DNA from: Auanema rhodensis
Taxonomy: Eukaryota > Nematoda > Chromadorea > Rhabditida > Rhabditidae
Length of the DNA stretch: 64,000 nt
Assembly (NCBI GenBank): GCA_964057225.1
Contig: OZ059900.1
Span: forward strand, 14,647,638 to 14,711,637
Direction of reading: 5' to 3'
Below are positions 12,743 to 25,111 of the stretch, piece by piece. The notes beneath the pieces were generated by a model. The model made no database searches. It was not told where the DNA came from and worked only from the letters and a program-made list of their open reading frames with translations. The position numbers were made by a program, and so were the translations under genes. The first letter of the stretch is position 1, and each line of letters starts with the position of its first letter.

Positions 12743-12814
12743 TCCTCGGTAGTATAGTGGTGAGTATCCGCGTCTGTCACATGCGAGACCCGGGTTCAAT
12801 TCCCGGCCGGGGAG
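12743..12814 (+). tRNA. tRNA-Asp (GUC)
   Basis: Consensus sequence. Confidence 0.95.
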
Positions 12815-13181
12815 AATGTTTTTGTTCTGATTCATCGTTATTGAATGTTATGCTATTTTTGTTTTCTTCAAAAAGTCGGATAAAAACGATAATTATTAGA
12901 AAAAAGATTTTTTTAAACTTTCTGCTTTTTCAAAAGTGATTTGAGCTTGTGATTTTTTTTTAAATTTTCAAACATTTCTATTTAATTTAAGTTTTCTATA
13001 TTAATTACGATGAAAAAAATTGAAACGTCAGCGTTAATCAATTGTTCATTGTAACACCAAACTTCAATTAGCTCTTTGCGTAAAGTAGGCCATAAATCAA
13101 GATATGTGAGAGACAGTGTTTCATTTTTCTACTATAATTCAAACTCACACTCTTAATGAAAGTTTCTAAGTGCAAATTCAA

Positions 13182-13253
13182 TCCTCGGTAGTATAGTGGT
13201 GAGTATCCGCGTCTGTCACATGCGAGACCCGGGTTCAATTCCCGGCCGGGGAG
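13182..13253 (+). tRNA. tRNA-Asp (GUC)
   Basis: Consensus sequence; TTTTA-insertion unit. Confidence 0.95.
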
Positions 13254-13625
13254 AATGTTTTTGTTCTGATTCATCGTTATTGAATGTTATGCTATTTTTG
13301 TTTTCTTCCAAAAGTCGGATAAAAAAGATAATTATTAGAAAAAAGGTTGTTTTATTTTAAACTTTCTGTTTTTTCAAAAGTGATTTGAGCTTGTGTTTTT
13401 TTTCTAAATTGTTAAACATTTCCATTTAATTTGAATGTTCTATCTCAATTACGATGAAAAAAAATGGAACGTCAGCGTTAATCAATTGTTCATTGTAACA
13501 CCAAACTTCAATTAGCTCTTTGATTAAAGTAGGCCATAAATCAAGATATGTTAGAGACAGTGTTTCATTTTTCTACTTTAATTCAAACTCACACTCTTAA
13601 TGAAAGTTTTTAAGTGCAAATTCAA

Positions 13626-13697
13626 TCCTCGGTAGTATAGTGGTGAGTATCCGCGTCTGTCACATGCGAGACCCGGGTTCAATTCCCGGCCGGGGAG
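13626..13697 (+). tRNA. tRNA-Asp (GUC), short terminator
   Basis: Consensus tRNA; downstream run of four T. Confidence 0.93.
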
Positions 13698-14064
13698 AAT
13701 GGTTTTGTTCTGATTCATCGTTATTGAATGTTATGCTATTTTTGTTTTCTTCAAAAAGTCGGATAAAAACGATAATTATTAGAAAAAAGATTGTTTTAAA
13801 CTTTCTGCTTTTTCAAAAGTGATTTGAGCTTGTGTTTTTTTTCTAAATTGTTAAACATTTCTATTTAATTTAAGTGTTCTATATTAATTACGATGAAAAA
13901 AATCGAAACGTCAGCGTTAATCAATTGTTCATTGTAACACCAAACTTCAATTAGCTCTTTGTGTAAAGTAGGCCATAAAACAAGATATGTTAGAGACAGT
14001 GTTTCATTTTTCTACTTTAATTCAAACTCACACTCTTAATGAAAGTTTCTAAGTGCAAATTCAA

Positions 14065-14136
14065 TCCTCGGTAGTATAGTGGTGAGTATCCGCGTCTGTC
14101 ACATGCGAGACCCGGGTTCAATTCCTGGCCGGGGAG
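14065..14136 (+). tRNA. tRNA-Asp (GUC), T-stem variant
   Basis: Base 62 C>T gives a tolerated G-U pair. Confidence 0.88.
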
Positions 14137-14503
14137 AATGTTTTTGTTCTGATTCATCGTTATTGAATGTTATGCTATTTTTGTTTTTTTCCAAAAGTCG
14201 GATAAAAAAGATAATTATTAGAAAAAAGGTTGTTTTAAACTTTCTGTTTTTTCAAAAGTGATTTGAGCTTGTGTTTTTTTTCTAAATTGTTAAACATTTC
14301 CATTTAATTTAAATGTTCTATCTCAATTACGATGAAAAAAATTGAAACGTCAGCGTTAATCAATTGTTCATTGTAACACCAAACTTCAATTAGCTCTTTG
14401 AGTAAAGTAGGCCATAAATCAAGATATGTTAGAGACAGTGTTTCATTTTTCTACTATAATTCAAACTCACACTCTTAATGAAAGTTTCTAAGTGCAAATT
14501 CAA

Positions 14504-14575
14504 TCGTCGGTAGTATAGTGGTGAGTATCCGCGTCTGTCACATGCGAGACCCGGGATCAATTCCCGGCCGGGGAG
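14504..14575 (+). tRNA. tRNA-Asp (GUC), double variant
   Basis: Base 3 C>G and base 53 T>A. Confidence 0.75.
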
Positions 14576-14942
14576 AATGTTTTTGTTCTGATTCATCGTT
14601 ATTGAATGTTATGCTATTTTTGTTTTTTTCCAAAAGTCGGATAAAAAAGATAATTATTAGAAAAAAGGTTGTTTTAAACTTTCTGTTTTTTCAAAAGTGA
14701 TTTGAGCTTGTGTTTTTTTTCTAAATTGTTAAACATTTCCATTTAATTTAAATGTTCTATCTCAATTACGATGAAAAAAATTGAAACGTCAGCGTTAATC
14801 AATTGTTCATTGTAACACCAAACTTCAATTAGCTCTTTGAGTAAAGTAGGCCATAAATCAAGATATGTTAGAGACAGTGTTTCATTTTTCTACTATAATT
14901 CAAACTCACACTCTTAATGAAAGTTTCTAAGTGCAAATTCAA

Positions 14943-15014
14943 TCGTCGGTAGTATAGTGGTGAGTATCCGCGTCTGTCACATGCGAGACCCGGGTTCAAT
15001 TCCCGGCCGGGGAG
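14943..15014 (+). tRNA. tRNA-Asp (GUC), acceptor variant
   Basis: Base 3 C>G. Confidence 0.82.
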
Positions 15015-15381
15015 AATGTTTTTGTTCTGATTCATCGTTATTGAATGTTATGCTATTTTTGTTTTCTTCAAAAAGTCGGATAAAAACGATAATTATTAGA
15101 AAAAAGATTGTTTTAAACTTTCTGTTTTTTCAAAAGTGATTTGAGCTTGTGTTTTTTTTCTAAATTGTTAAACATTTCCATTTAATTTAAATGTTCTATC
15201 TCAATTACGATGAAAAAAAATGGAACGTCAGCGTTAATCAATTGTTCATTGTAACACCAAACTTCAATTAGCTCTTTGATTAAAGTAGGCCATGAATCAA
15301 GATATGTTAGAGACAGTGTTCCATTTTTCTACTTTAATTCAAACTCACACACTTAATGAAAGTTTCTAAGTGCAAATTCAA

Positions 15382-15453
15382 TCCTCGGTAGTATAGTGGT
15401 GAGTATCCGCGTCTGTCACATGCGAGACCCGGGTTCAATTCCCGGCCGGGGAG
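15382..15453 (+). tRNA. tRNA-Asp (GUC)
   Basis: Consensus sequence; TTTTA-insertion unit. Confidence 0.95.
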
Positions 15454-15825
15454 AATGTTTTTGTTCTGATTCATCGTTATTGAATGTTATGCTATTTTTG
15501 TTTTCTTCCAAAAGTCGGATAAAAAAGATAATTATTAGAAAAAAGGTTGTTTTATTTTAAACTTTCTGTTTTTTCAAAAGTGATTTGAGCTTGTGTTTTT
15601 TTTCTAAATTGTTAAACATTTCCATTTAATTTGAATGTTCTATCTCAATTACGATGAAAAAAAATGGAACGTCAGCGTTAATCAATTGTTCATTGTAACA
15701 CCAAACTTCAATTAGCTCTTTGATTAAAGTAGGCCATAAATCAAGATATGTTAGAGACAGTGTTTCATTTTTCTACTTTAATTCAAACTCACACTCTTAA
15801 TGAAAGTTTTTAAGTGCAAATTCAA

Positions 15826-15897
15826 TCCTCGGTAGTATAGTGGTGAGTATCCGCGTCTGTCACATGCGAGACCCGGGTTCAATTCCCGGCCGGGGAG
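15826..15897 (+). tRNA. tRNA-Asp (GUC)
   Basis: Consensus sequence. Confidence 0.95.
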
Positions 15898-16263
15898 AAT
15901 GTTTTTGTTCTGATTCATCGTTATTGAATGTTATGCTATTTTTGTTTTCTTCAAAAAGTCGGATAAAAACGATAATTATTAGAAAAAAGATTGTTTTAAA
16001 CTTTCTGCTTTTTCAAAAGTGATTTGAGCTTGTGATATTTTCTAAATTTTTAAACATTTCCATTTAATTTAAGTATTCTATCTCAATTACGATGAAAAAA
16101 AATGGAACGTCAGCGTTAATCAATTGTTCATTGTAACACCAAACTTCAATTAGCTCTTTGAGTAAAGTAGGCCATAAATCAAGATATGTTAGAGACAGTG
16201 TTTCATTTTTCTACTTTAATTCAAACTCACACTCTTAATGAAAGTTTCTAAGTGCAAATTCAA

Positions 16264-16335
16264 TCCTCGGTAGTATAGTGGTGAGTATCCGCGTCTGTCA
16301 CATGCGAGACCCGGGTTCAATTCCCGGCCGGGGAG
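16264..16335 (+). tRNA. tRNA-Asp (GUC)
   Basis: Consensus sequence. Confidence 0.95.
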
Positions 16336-16702
16336 AATGTTTTTGTTCTGATTCATCGTTATTGAATGTTATGCTATTTTTGTTTTCTTCAAAAAGTCGG
16401 ATAAAAACGATAATTATTAGAAAAAAGATTGTTTTAAACTTTCTGCTTTTTCAAAAGTGATTTGAGCTTGTGATTTTTTTTTAAATTTTCAAACATTTCT
16501 ATTTAATTTAAGTTTTCTATATTAATTACGATGAAAAAAATTGAAACGTCAGCGTTAATCAATTGTTCATTGTAACACCAAACTTCAATTAGCTCTTTGC
16601 GTAAAGTAGGCCATAAATCAAGATATGTTAGAGACAGTGTTTCATTTTTCTACTATAATTCAAACTCACACTCTTAATGAAAGTTTCTAAGTGCAAATTC
16701 AA

Positions 16703-16774
16703 TCGTCGGTAGTATAGTGGTGAGTATCCGCGTCTGTCACATGCGAGACCCGGGTTCAATTCCCGGCCGGGGAG
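16703..16774 (+). tRNA. tRNA-Asp (GUC), acceptor variant
   Basis: Base 3 C>G. Confidence 0.82.
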
Positions 16775-17140
16775 AATGTTTTTGTTCTGATTCATCGTTA
16801 TTGAATGTTATGCTAATTTTGTTTTCTTCAAAAAGTCGGATAAAAACGATAATTATTAGAAAAAAGATTGTTTTAAACTTTCTGCTTTTTCAAAAGTGAT
16901 TTGAGCTTGTGATTTTTTTTAAATTTTCAAACATTTCTATTTAATTTAAGTGTTCTATCTTAATTACGATGAAAAAAATTGATACGTCAGCGTTTATCAA
17001 TCGTTAATTGTAACACCAAACTTCAATTAGCTCTTTGAGTAAAGTAGGCCATAAATCAAGATATGTTAGAGACAGTGTTTCATTTTTCTACTTTAATTCA
17101 AACTCACACTCTTAATGAAAGTTTCTAAGTGCAAATTCAA

Positions 17141-17212
17141 TCCTCGGTAGTATAGTGGTGAGTATCCGCGTCTGTCACATGCGAGACCCGGGTTCAATTC
17201 CCGGCCGGGGAG
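17141..17212 (+). tRNA. tRNA-Asp (GUC)
   Basis: Consensus sequence. Confidence 0.95.
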
Positions 17213-17579
17213 AATGTTTTTGTTCTGATTCATCGTTATTGAATGTTATGCTATTTTTGTTTTCTTCAAAAAGTCGGATAAAAACGATAATTATTAGAAA
17301 AAAGATTGTTTTAAACTTTCTGCTTTTTCAAAAGTGATTTGAGCTTGTGATTTTTTTTTAAATTTTCAAACATTTCTATTTAATTTAAGTTTTCTATATT
17401 AATTACGATGAAAAAAATTGAAACGTCAGCGTTAATCAATTGTTCATTGTAACACCAAACTTCAATTAGCTCTTTGCGTAAAGTAGGCCATAAATCAAGA
17501 TATGTTAGAGACAGTGTTTCATTTTTCTACTATAATTCAAACTCACACTCTTAATGAAAGTTTCTAAGTGCAAATTCAA

Positions 17580-17651
17580 TCGTCGGTAGTATAGTGGTGA
17601 GTATCCGCGTCTGTCACATGCGAGACCCGGGTTCAATTCCCGGCCGGGGAG
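17580..17651 (+). tRNA. tRNA-Asp (GUC), acceptor variant
   Basis: Base 3 C>G. Confidence 0.82.
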
Positions 17652-18018
17652 AATGTTTTTGTTCTGATTCATCGTTATTGAATGTTATGCTAATTTTGTT
17701 TTCTTCAAAAAGTCGGATAAAAACGATAATTATTAGAAAAAAGATTGTTTTAAACTTTCTGCTTTTTCAAAAGTGATTTGAGCTTGTGATTTTTTTTTAA
17801 ATTTTCAAACATTTCTATTTAATTTAAGTGTTCTATATTAATTACGATGAAAAAAATTGAAACGTCAGCGTTAATCAATTGTTCATTGTAACACCAAACT
17901 TCAATTAGCTCTTTGAGTAAAGTAGGCCATAAATCAAGATATGTTAGAGACAGTGTTTCATTTTTCTACTATAATTCAAACTCACACTCTTAATGAAAGT
18001 TTCTAAGTGCAAATTCAA

Positions 18019-18090
18019 TCGTCGGTAGTATAGTGGTGAGTATCCGCGTCTGTCACATGCGAGACCCGGGATCAATTCCCGGCCGGGGAG
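18019..18090 (+). tRNA. tRNA-Asp (GUC), double variant
   Basis: Base 3 C>G and base 53 T>A. Confidence 0.75.
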
Positions 18091-18457
18091 AATGTTTTTG
18101 TTCTGATTCATCGTTATTGAATGTTATGCTATTTTTGTTTTCTTCCAAAAGTCGAATTAAAAAGATAATTATTAGAAAAAAGGTTATTTTAAACTTTCTG
18201 TTTTTTCAAAAGTGATTTGAGCTTGTGATTTTTTTTTAAATTTTCAAACATATCTATTTAATTTAAGTTTTCTATATTAATTACGATGAAAAAAAATGGA
18301 ACGTCAGCGTTAATCAATTGTTCATTGTAACACCAAACTTCAATTAGCTCTTTGAGTAAAGTAGGCCATAAATCAAGATATGTTAGAGACAGTGTTTCAT
18401 TTTTCTACTTTAATTCAAACTCACACTCTTAATGAAAGTTTCTAAGTGCAAATTCAA

Positions 18458-18529
18458 TCCTCGGTAGTATAGTGGTGAGTATCCGCGTCTGTCACATGCG
18501 AGACCCGGGTTCAATTCCCGGCCGGGGAG
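18458..18529 (+). tRNA. tRNA-Asp (GUC)
   Basis: Consensus sequence. Confidence 0.95.
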
Positions 18530-18896
18530 AATGTTTTTGTTCTGATTCATCGTTATTGAATGTTATGCTATTTTTGTTTTCTTCAAAAAGTCGGATAAAA
18601 ACGATAATTATTAGAAAAAAGATTGTTTTAAACTTTCTGCTTTTTCAAAAGTGATTTGAGCTTGTGATTTTTTTTTAAATTTTCAAACATTTCTATTTAA
18701 TTTAAGTTTTCTATATTAATTACGATGAAAAAAATTGAAACGTCAGCGTTAATCAATTGTTCATTGTAACACCAAACTTCAATTAGCTCTTTGCGTAAAG
18801 TAGGCCATAAATCAAGATATGTTAGAGACAGTGTTTCATTTTTCTACTATAATTCAAACTCACACTCTTAATGAAAGTTTCTAAGTGCAAATTCAA

Positions 18897-18968
18897 TCGT
18901 CGGTAGTATAGTGGTGAGTATCCGCGTCTGTCACATGCGAGACCCGGGTTCAATTCCCGGCCGGGGAG
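18897..18968 (+). tRNA. tRNA-Asp (GUC), acceptor variant
   Basis: Base 3 C>G. Confidence 0.82.
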
Positions 18969-19335
18969 AATGTTTTTGTTCTGATTCATCGTTATTGAAT
19001 GTTATGCTAATTTTGTTTTCTTCAAAAAGTCGGATAAAAACGATAATTATTAGAAAAAAGATTGTTTTAAACTTTCTGCTTTTTCAAAAGTGATTTGAGC
19101 TTGTGATTTTTTTTTAAATTTTCAAACATTTCTATTTAATTTAAGTGTTCTATATTAATTACGATGAAAAAAATTGAAACGTCAGCGTTAATCAATTGTT
19201 CATTGTAACACCAAACTTCAATTAGCTCTTTGAGTAAAGTAGGCCATAAATCAAGATATGTTAGAGACAGTGTTTCATTTTTCTACTATAATTCAAACTC
19301 ACACTCTTAATGAAAGTTTCTAAGTGCAAATTCAA

Positions 19336-19407
19336 TCGTCGGTAGTATAGTGGTGAGTATCCGCGTCTGTCACATGCGAGACCCGGGATCAATTCCCGGC
19401 CGGGGAG
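19336..19407 (+). tRNA. tRNA-Asp (GUC), double variant
   Basis: Base 3 C>G and base 53 T>A. Confidence 0.75.
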
Positions 19408-19773
19408 AATGTTTTTGTTCTGATTCATCGTTATTGAATGTTATGCTATTTTTGTTTTCTTCCAAAAGTCGAATTAAAAAGATAATTATTAGAAAAAAGG
19501 TTATTTTAAACTTTCTGTTTTTTCAAAAGTGATTTGAGCTTGTGATATTTTCTAAATTTTTAAACATTTCCATTTAATTTAAGTATTCTATCTCAATTAC
19601 GATGAAAAAAAATGGAACGTCAGCGTTAATCAATTGTTCATTGTAACACCAAACTTCAATTAGCTCTTTGAGTAAAGTAGGCCATAAATCAAGATATGTT
19701 AGAGACAGTGTTTCATTTTTCTACTTTAATTCAAACTCACACTCTTAATGAAAGTTTCTAAGTGCAAATTCAA

Positions 19774-19845
19774 TCCTCGGTAGTATAGTGGTGAGTATCC
19801 GCGTCTGTCACATGCGAGACCCGGGTTCAATTCCCGGCCGGGGAG
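19774..19845 (+). tRNA. tRNA-Asp (GUC)
   Basis: Consensus sequence. Confidence 0.95.
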
Positions 19846-20212
19846 AATGTTTTTGTTCTGATTCATCGTTATTGAATGTTATGCTATTTTTGTTTTCTTC
19901 AAAAAGTCGGATAAAAACGATAATTATTAGAAAAAAGATTGTTTTAAACTTTCTGCTTTTTCAAAAGTGATTTGAGCTTGTGATTTTTTTTTAAATTTTC
20001 AAACATTTCTATTTAATTTAAGTTTTCTATATTAATTACGATGAAAAAAATTGAAACGTCAGCGTTAATCAATTGTTCATTGTAACACCAAACTTCAATT
20101 AGCTCTTTGCGTAAAGTAGGCCATAAAACAAGATATGTTAGAGACAGTGTTTCATTTTTCTACTTTAATTCAAACTCACACTCTTAATGAAAGTTTCTAA
20201 GTGCAAATTCAA

Positions 20213-20284
20213 TCCTCGGTAGTATAGTGGTGAGTATCCGCGTCTGTCACATGCGAGACCCGGGTTCAATTCCCGGCCGGGGAG
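20213..20284 (+). tRNA. tRNA-Asp (GUC)
   Basis: Consensus sequence. Confidence 0.95.
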
Positions 20285-20651
20285 AATGTTTTTGTTCTGA
20301 TTCATCGTTATTGAATGTTATGCTAATTTTGTTTTCTTCAAAAAGTCGGATAAAAACGATAATTATTAGAAAAAAGATTGTTTTAAACTTTCTGCTTTTT
20401 CAAAAGTGATTTGAGCTTGTGATTTTTTTTTAAATTTTCAAACATTTCTATTTAATTTAACTGTTCTATATTAATTACGATGAAAAAAATTGAAACGTCA
20501 GCGTTAATCAATTGTTCATTGTAACACCAAACTTCAATTAGCTCTTTGAGTAAAGTAGGCCATAAAACAAGATATGTTAGAGACAGTGTTTCATTTTTCT
20601 ACTTTAATTCAAACTCACACTCTTAATGAAAGTTTCTAAGTGCAAATTCAA

Positions 20652-20723
20652 TCCTCGGTAGTATAGTGGTGAGTATCCGCGTCTGTCACATGCGAGACCC
20701 GGGTTCAATTCCCGGCCGGGGAG
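20652..20723 (+). tRNA. tRNA-Asp (GUC)
   Basis: Consensus sequence. Confidence 0.95.
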
Positions 20724-21090
20724 AATGTTTTTGTTCTGATTCATCGTTATTGAATGTTATGCTATTTTTGTTCTCTTCAAAAAGTCGGATAAAAACGATA
20801 ATTATTAGAAAAAAGATTGTTTTAAACTTTCTGCTTTTTCAAAAGTGATTTGAGCTTGTGATTTTTTTTTAAATTTTCAAACATTTCTATTTAATTTAAG
20901 TGTTCTATCTTAATTACGATGAAAAAAATTGATACGTCAGCGTTTATCAATCGTTAATTGTAACACCAAACTTCAATTAGCTCTTTGAGTAAAGTAGGCC
21001 ATAAATCAAGATATGTTAGAGACAGTGTTTCATTTTTCTACTTTAATTCAAACTCACACTCTTAATGAAAGTTTCTAAGTGCAAATTCAA

Positions 21091-21162
21091 TCCTCGGTAG
21101 TATAGTGGTGAGTATCCGCGTCTGTCACATGCGAGACCCGGGTTCAATTCCCGGCCGGGGAG
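21091..21162 (+). tRNA. tRNA-Asp (GUC)
   Basis: Consensus sequence. Confidence 0.95.
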
Positions 21163-21528
21163 AATGTTTTTGTTCTGATTCATCGTTATTGAATGTTATG
21201 CTAATTTTGTTTTCTTCAAAAAGTCGGATAAAAACGATAATTATTAGAAAAAAGGTTATTTTAAACTTTCTGTTTTTTCAAAAGTGATTTGAGCTTGTGA
21301 TATTTTCTAAATTTTTAAACATTTCCATTTAATTTAAGTATTCTATCTCAATTACGATGAAAAAAAATGGAACGTCAGCGTTAATCAATTGTTCATTGTA
21401 ACACCAAACTTCAATTAGCTCTTTGAGTAAAGTAGGCCATAAATCAAGATATGTTAGAGACAGTGTTTCATTTTTCTACTTTAATTCAAACTCACACTCT
21501 TAATGAAAGTTTCTAAGTGCAAATTCAA

Positions 21529-21600
21529 TCCTCGGTAGTATAGTGGTGAGTATCCGCGTCTGTCACATGCGAGACCCGGGTTCAATTCCCGGCCGGGGAG
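21529..21600 (+). tRNA. tRNA-Asp (GUC)
   Basis: Consensus sequence. Confidence 0.95.
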
Positions 21601-21967
21601 AATGTTTTTGTTCTGATTCATCGTTATTGAATGTTATGCTATTTTTGTTTTCTTCAAAAAGTCGGATAAAAACGATAATTATTAGAAAAAAGATTGTTTT
21701 AAACTTTCTGCTTTTTCAAAAGTGATTTGAGCTTGTGATTTTTTTTTAAATTTTCAAACATTTCTATTTAATTTAAGTTTTCTATATTAATTACGATGAA
21801 AAAAATTGAAACGTCAGCGTTAATCAATTGTTCATTGTAACACCAAACTTCAATTAGCTCTTTGCGTAAAGTAGGCCATAAAACAAGATATGTTAGAGAC
21901 AGTGTTTCATTTTTCTACTTTAATTCAAACTCACACTCTTAATGAAAGTTTCTAAGTGCAAATTCAA

Positions 21968-22039
21968 TCCTCGGTAGTATAGTGGTGAGTATCCGCGTCT
22001 GTCACATGCGAGACCCGGGTTCAATTCCCGGCCGGGGAG
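21968..22039 (+). tRNA. tRNA-Asp (GUC)
   Basis: Consensus sequence. Confidence 0.95.
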
Positions 22040-22406
22040 AATGTTTTTGTTCTGATTCATCGTTATTGAATGTTATGCTAATTTTGTTTTCTTCAAAAAG
22101 TCGGATAAAAACGATAATTATTAGAAAAAAGATTGTTTTAAACTTTCTGCTTTTTCAAAAGTGATTTGAGCTTGTGATTTTTTTTTAAATTTTCAAACAT
22201 TTCTATTTAATTTAACTGTTCTATATTAATTACGATGAAAAAAATTGAAACGTCAGCGTTAATCAATTGTTCATTGTAACACCAAACTTCAATTAGCTCT
22301 TTGAGTAAAGTAGGCCATAAAACAAGATATGTTAGAGACAGTGTTTCATTTTTCTACTTTAATTCAAACTCACACTCTTAATGAAAGTTTCTAAGTGCAA
22401 ATTCAA

Positions 22407-22478
22407 TCCTCGGTAGTATAGTGGTGAGTATCCGCGTCTGTCACATGCGAGACCCGGGTTCAATTCCCGGCCGGGGAG
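22407..22478 (+). tRNA. tRNA-Asp (GUC)
   Basis: Consensus sequence. Confidence 0.95.
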
Positions 22479-22845
22479 AATGTTTTTGTTCTGATTCATC
22501 GTTATTGAATGTTATGCTATTTTTGTTCTCTTCAAAAAGTCGGATAAAAACGATAATTATTAGAAAAAAGATTGTTTTAAACTTTCTGCTTTTTCAAAAG
22601 TGATTTGAGCTTGTGATTTTTTTTTAAATTTTCAAACATTTCTATTTAATTTAAGTGTTCTATCTTAATTACGATGAAAAAAATTGATACGTCAGCGTTT
22701 ATCAATCGTTAATTGTAACACCAAACTTCAATTAGCTCTTTGAGTAAAGTAGGCCATAAATCAAGATATGTTAGAGACAGTGTTTCATTTTTCTACTTTA
22801 ATTCAAACTCACACTCTTAATGAAAGTTTCTAAGTGCAAATTCAA

Positions 22846-22917
22846 TCCTCGGTAGTATAGTGGTGAGTATCCGCGTCTGTCACATGCGAGACCCGGGTTC
22901 AATTCCCGGCCGGGGAG
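22846..22917 (+). tRNA. tRNA-Asp (GUC)
   Basis: Consensus sequence. Confidence 0.95.
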
Positions 22918-23284
22918 AATGTTTTTGTTCTGATTCATCGTTATTGAATGTTATGCTAATTTTGTTTTCTTCAAAAAGTCGGATAAAAACGATAATTATT
23001 AGAAAAAAGATTGTTTTAAACTTTCTGCTTTTTCAAAAGTGATTTGAGCTTGTGATTTTTTTTTAAATTTTCAAACATTTCTATTTAATTTAAGTGTTCT
23101 ATATTAATTACGATGAAAAAAATTGAAACGTCAGCGTTAATCAATTGTTCATTGTAACACCAAACTTCAATTAGCTCTTTGAGTAAAGTAGGCCATAAAT
23201 CAAGATATGTTAGAGACAGTGTTTCATTTTTCTACTATAATTCAAACTCACACTCTTAATGAAAGTTTCTAAGTGCAAATTCAA

Positions 23285-23356
23285 TCGTCGGTAGTATAGT
23301 GGTGAGTATCCGCGTCTGTCTTATGCGAGACCCGGGATCAATTCCCGGCCGGGGAG
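23285..23356 (+). tRNA. tRNA-Asp (GUC), anticodon-loop variant
   Basis: The two bases 3' of the anticodon are AC>TT (positions 37 and 38), with base 3 C>G and base 53 T>A. Anticodon GTC is intact, but loss of purine 37 makes this probably a pseudogene. Confidence 0.65.
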
Positions 23357-23722
23357 AATGTTTTTGTTCTGATTCATCGTTATTGAATGTTATGCTATTT
23401 TTGTTTTCTTCCAAAAGTCGAATTAAAAAGATAATTATTAGAAAAAAGGTTATTTTAAACTTTCTGTTTTTTCAAAAGTGATTTGAGCTTGTGATATTTT
23501 CTAAATTTTTAAACATTTCCATTTAATTTAAGTATTCTATCTCAATTACGATGAAAAAAAATGGAACGTCAGCGTTAATCAATTGTTCATTGTAACACCA
23601 AACTTCAATTAGCTCTTTGAGTAAAGTAGGCCATAAATCAAGATATGTTAGAGACAGTGTTTCATTTTTCTACTTTAATTCAAACTCACACTCTTAATGA
23701 AAGTTTCTAAGTGCAAATTCAA

Positions 23723-23794
23723 TCCTCGGTAGTATAGTGGTGAGTATCCGCGTCTGTCACATGCGAGACCCGGGTTCAATTCCCGGCCGGGGAG
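23723..23794 (+). tRNA. tRNA-Asp (GUC)
   Basis: Consensus sequence. Confidence 0.95.
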
Positions 23795-24161
23795 AATGTT
23801 TTTGTTCTGATTCATCGTTATTGAATGTTATGCTATTTTTGTTTTCTTCAAAAAGTCGGATAAAAACGATAATTATTAGAAAAAAGATTGTTTTAAACTT
23901 TCTGCTTTTTCAAAAGTGATTTGAGCTTGTGATTTTTTTTTAAATTTTCAAACATTTCTATTTAATTTAAGTTTTCTATATTAATTACGATGAAAAAAAT
24001 TGAAACGTCAGCGTTAATCAATTGTTCATTGTAACACCAAACTTCAATTAGCTCTTTGCGTAAAGTAGGCCATAAAACAAGATATGTTAGAGACAGTGTT
24101 TCATTTTTCTACTTTAATTCAAACTCACACTCTTAATGAAAGTTTCTAAGTGCAAATTCAA

Positions 24162-24233
24162 TCCTCGGTAGTATAGTGGTGAGTATCCGCGTCTGTCACA
24201 TGCGAGACCCGGGTTCAATTCCCGGCCGGGGAG
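24162..24233 (+). tRNA. tRNA-Asp (GUC)
   Basis: Consensus sequence. Confidence 0.95.
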
Positions 24234-24600
24234 AATGTTTTTGTTCTGATTCATCGTTATTGAATGTTATGCTAATTTTGTTTTCTTCAAAAAGTCGGAT
24301 AAAAACGATAATTATTAGAAAAAAGATTGTTTTAAACTTTCTGCTTTTTCAAAAGTGATTTGAGCTTGTGATTTTTTTTTAAATTTTCAAACATTTCTAT
24401 TTAATTTAACTGTTCTATATTAATTACGATGAAAAAAATTGAAACGTCAGCGTTAATCAATTGTTCATTGTAACACCAAACTTCAATTAGCTCTTTGAGT
24501 AAAGTAGGCCATAAAACAAGATATGTTAGAGACAGTGTTTCATTTTTCTACTTTAATTCAAACTCACACTCTTAATGAAAGTTTCTAAGTGCAAATTCAA

Positions 24601-24672
24601 TCCTCGGTAGTATAGTGGTGAGTATCCGCGTCTGTCACATGCGAGACCCGGGTTCAATTCCCGGCCGGGGAG
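24601..24672 (+). tRNA. tRNA-Asp (GUC)
   Basis: Consensus sequence. Confidence 0.95.
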
Positions 24673-25039
24673 AATGTTTTTGTTCTGATTCATCGTTATT
24701 GAATGTTATGCTATTTTTGTTCTCTTCAAAAAGTCGGATAAAAACGATAATTATTAGAAAAAAGATTGTTTTAAACTTTCTGCTTTTTCAAAAGTGATTT
24801 GAGCTTGTGATTTTTTTTTAAATTTTCAAACATTTCTATTTAATTTAAGTGTTCTATCTTAATTACGATGAAAAAAATTGATACGTCAGCGTTTATCAAT
24901 CGTTAATTGTAACACCAAACTTCAATTAGCTCTTTGAGTAAAGTAGGCCATAAATCAAGATATGTTAGAGACAGTGTTTCATTTTTCTACTTTAATTCAA
25001 ACTCACACTCTTAATGAAAGTTTCTAAGTGCAAATTCAA

Positions 25040-25111
25040 TCCTCGGTAGTATAGTGGTGAGTATCCGCGTCTGTCACATGCGAGACCCGGGTTCAATTCC
25101 CGGCCGGGGAG
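25040..25111 (+). tRNA. tRNA-Asp (GUC)
   Basis: Consensus sequence. Confidence 0.95.

Larger units (their letters stand above)
9660..16702 (+). repeat. Higher-order repeat, two 3,521-bp copies of 8 units
   Basis: Copy 1 is 9660-13181 and copy 2 is 13182-16702. Unit order and private markers match one for one. These are the TTTTA-insertion units (positions 1 and 6), the shortened terminator (position 2), the CTGG T-stem change (position 3), the GTCGG acceptor change in positions 4 and 5, and the GATATTTTC spacer (position 7). The few differences (for example TAC against TTC in the T loop at position 3) show the copies are distinct. Confidence 0.85.
17141..19773 (+). repeat. Higher-order repeat, two 1,317-bp copies of 3 units
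   Basis: Units 17141, 17580 and 18019 match units 18458, 18897 and 19336 in order, including the GTCGG start in units 2 and 3 and the GTCGAATTAAAAAG spacer variant in unit 3. The third-unit spacer ends differ (long T run against GATATTTTC), pointing to later exchange or conversion. Confidence 0.75.
19774..25039 (+). repeat. Higher-order repeat with 4- and 5-unit copies
   Basis: Blocks start at 19774, 21529 and 23723. Each begins with the same three units: the GCGTAAAG spacer, then the CTAATTTTG/AACTGTTC unit, then the GTTCTCTTC unit. The first block is 1,755 bp and the second 2,194 bp. The 439-bp difference is one whole monomer, as expected from out-of-register exchange. Confidence 0.8.

Noticed and set aside
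13068..13274. 68-codon open frame on the - strand
   Set aside because: It is antisense to a tRNA and spacer and exists only because one spacer base differs from its neighbours.
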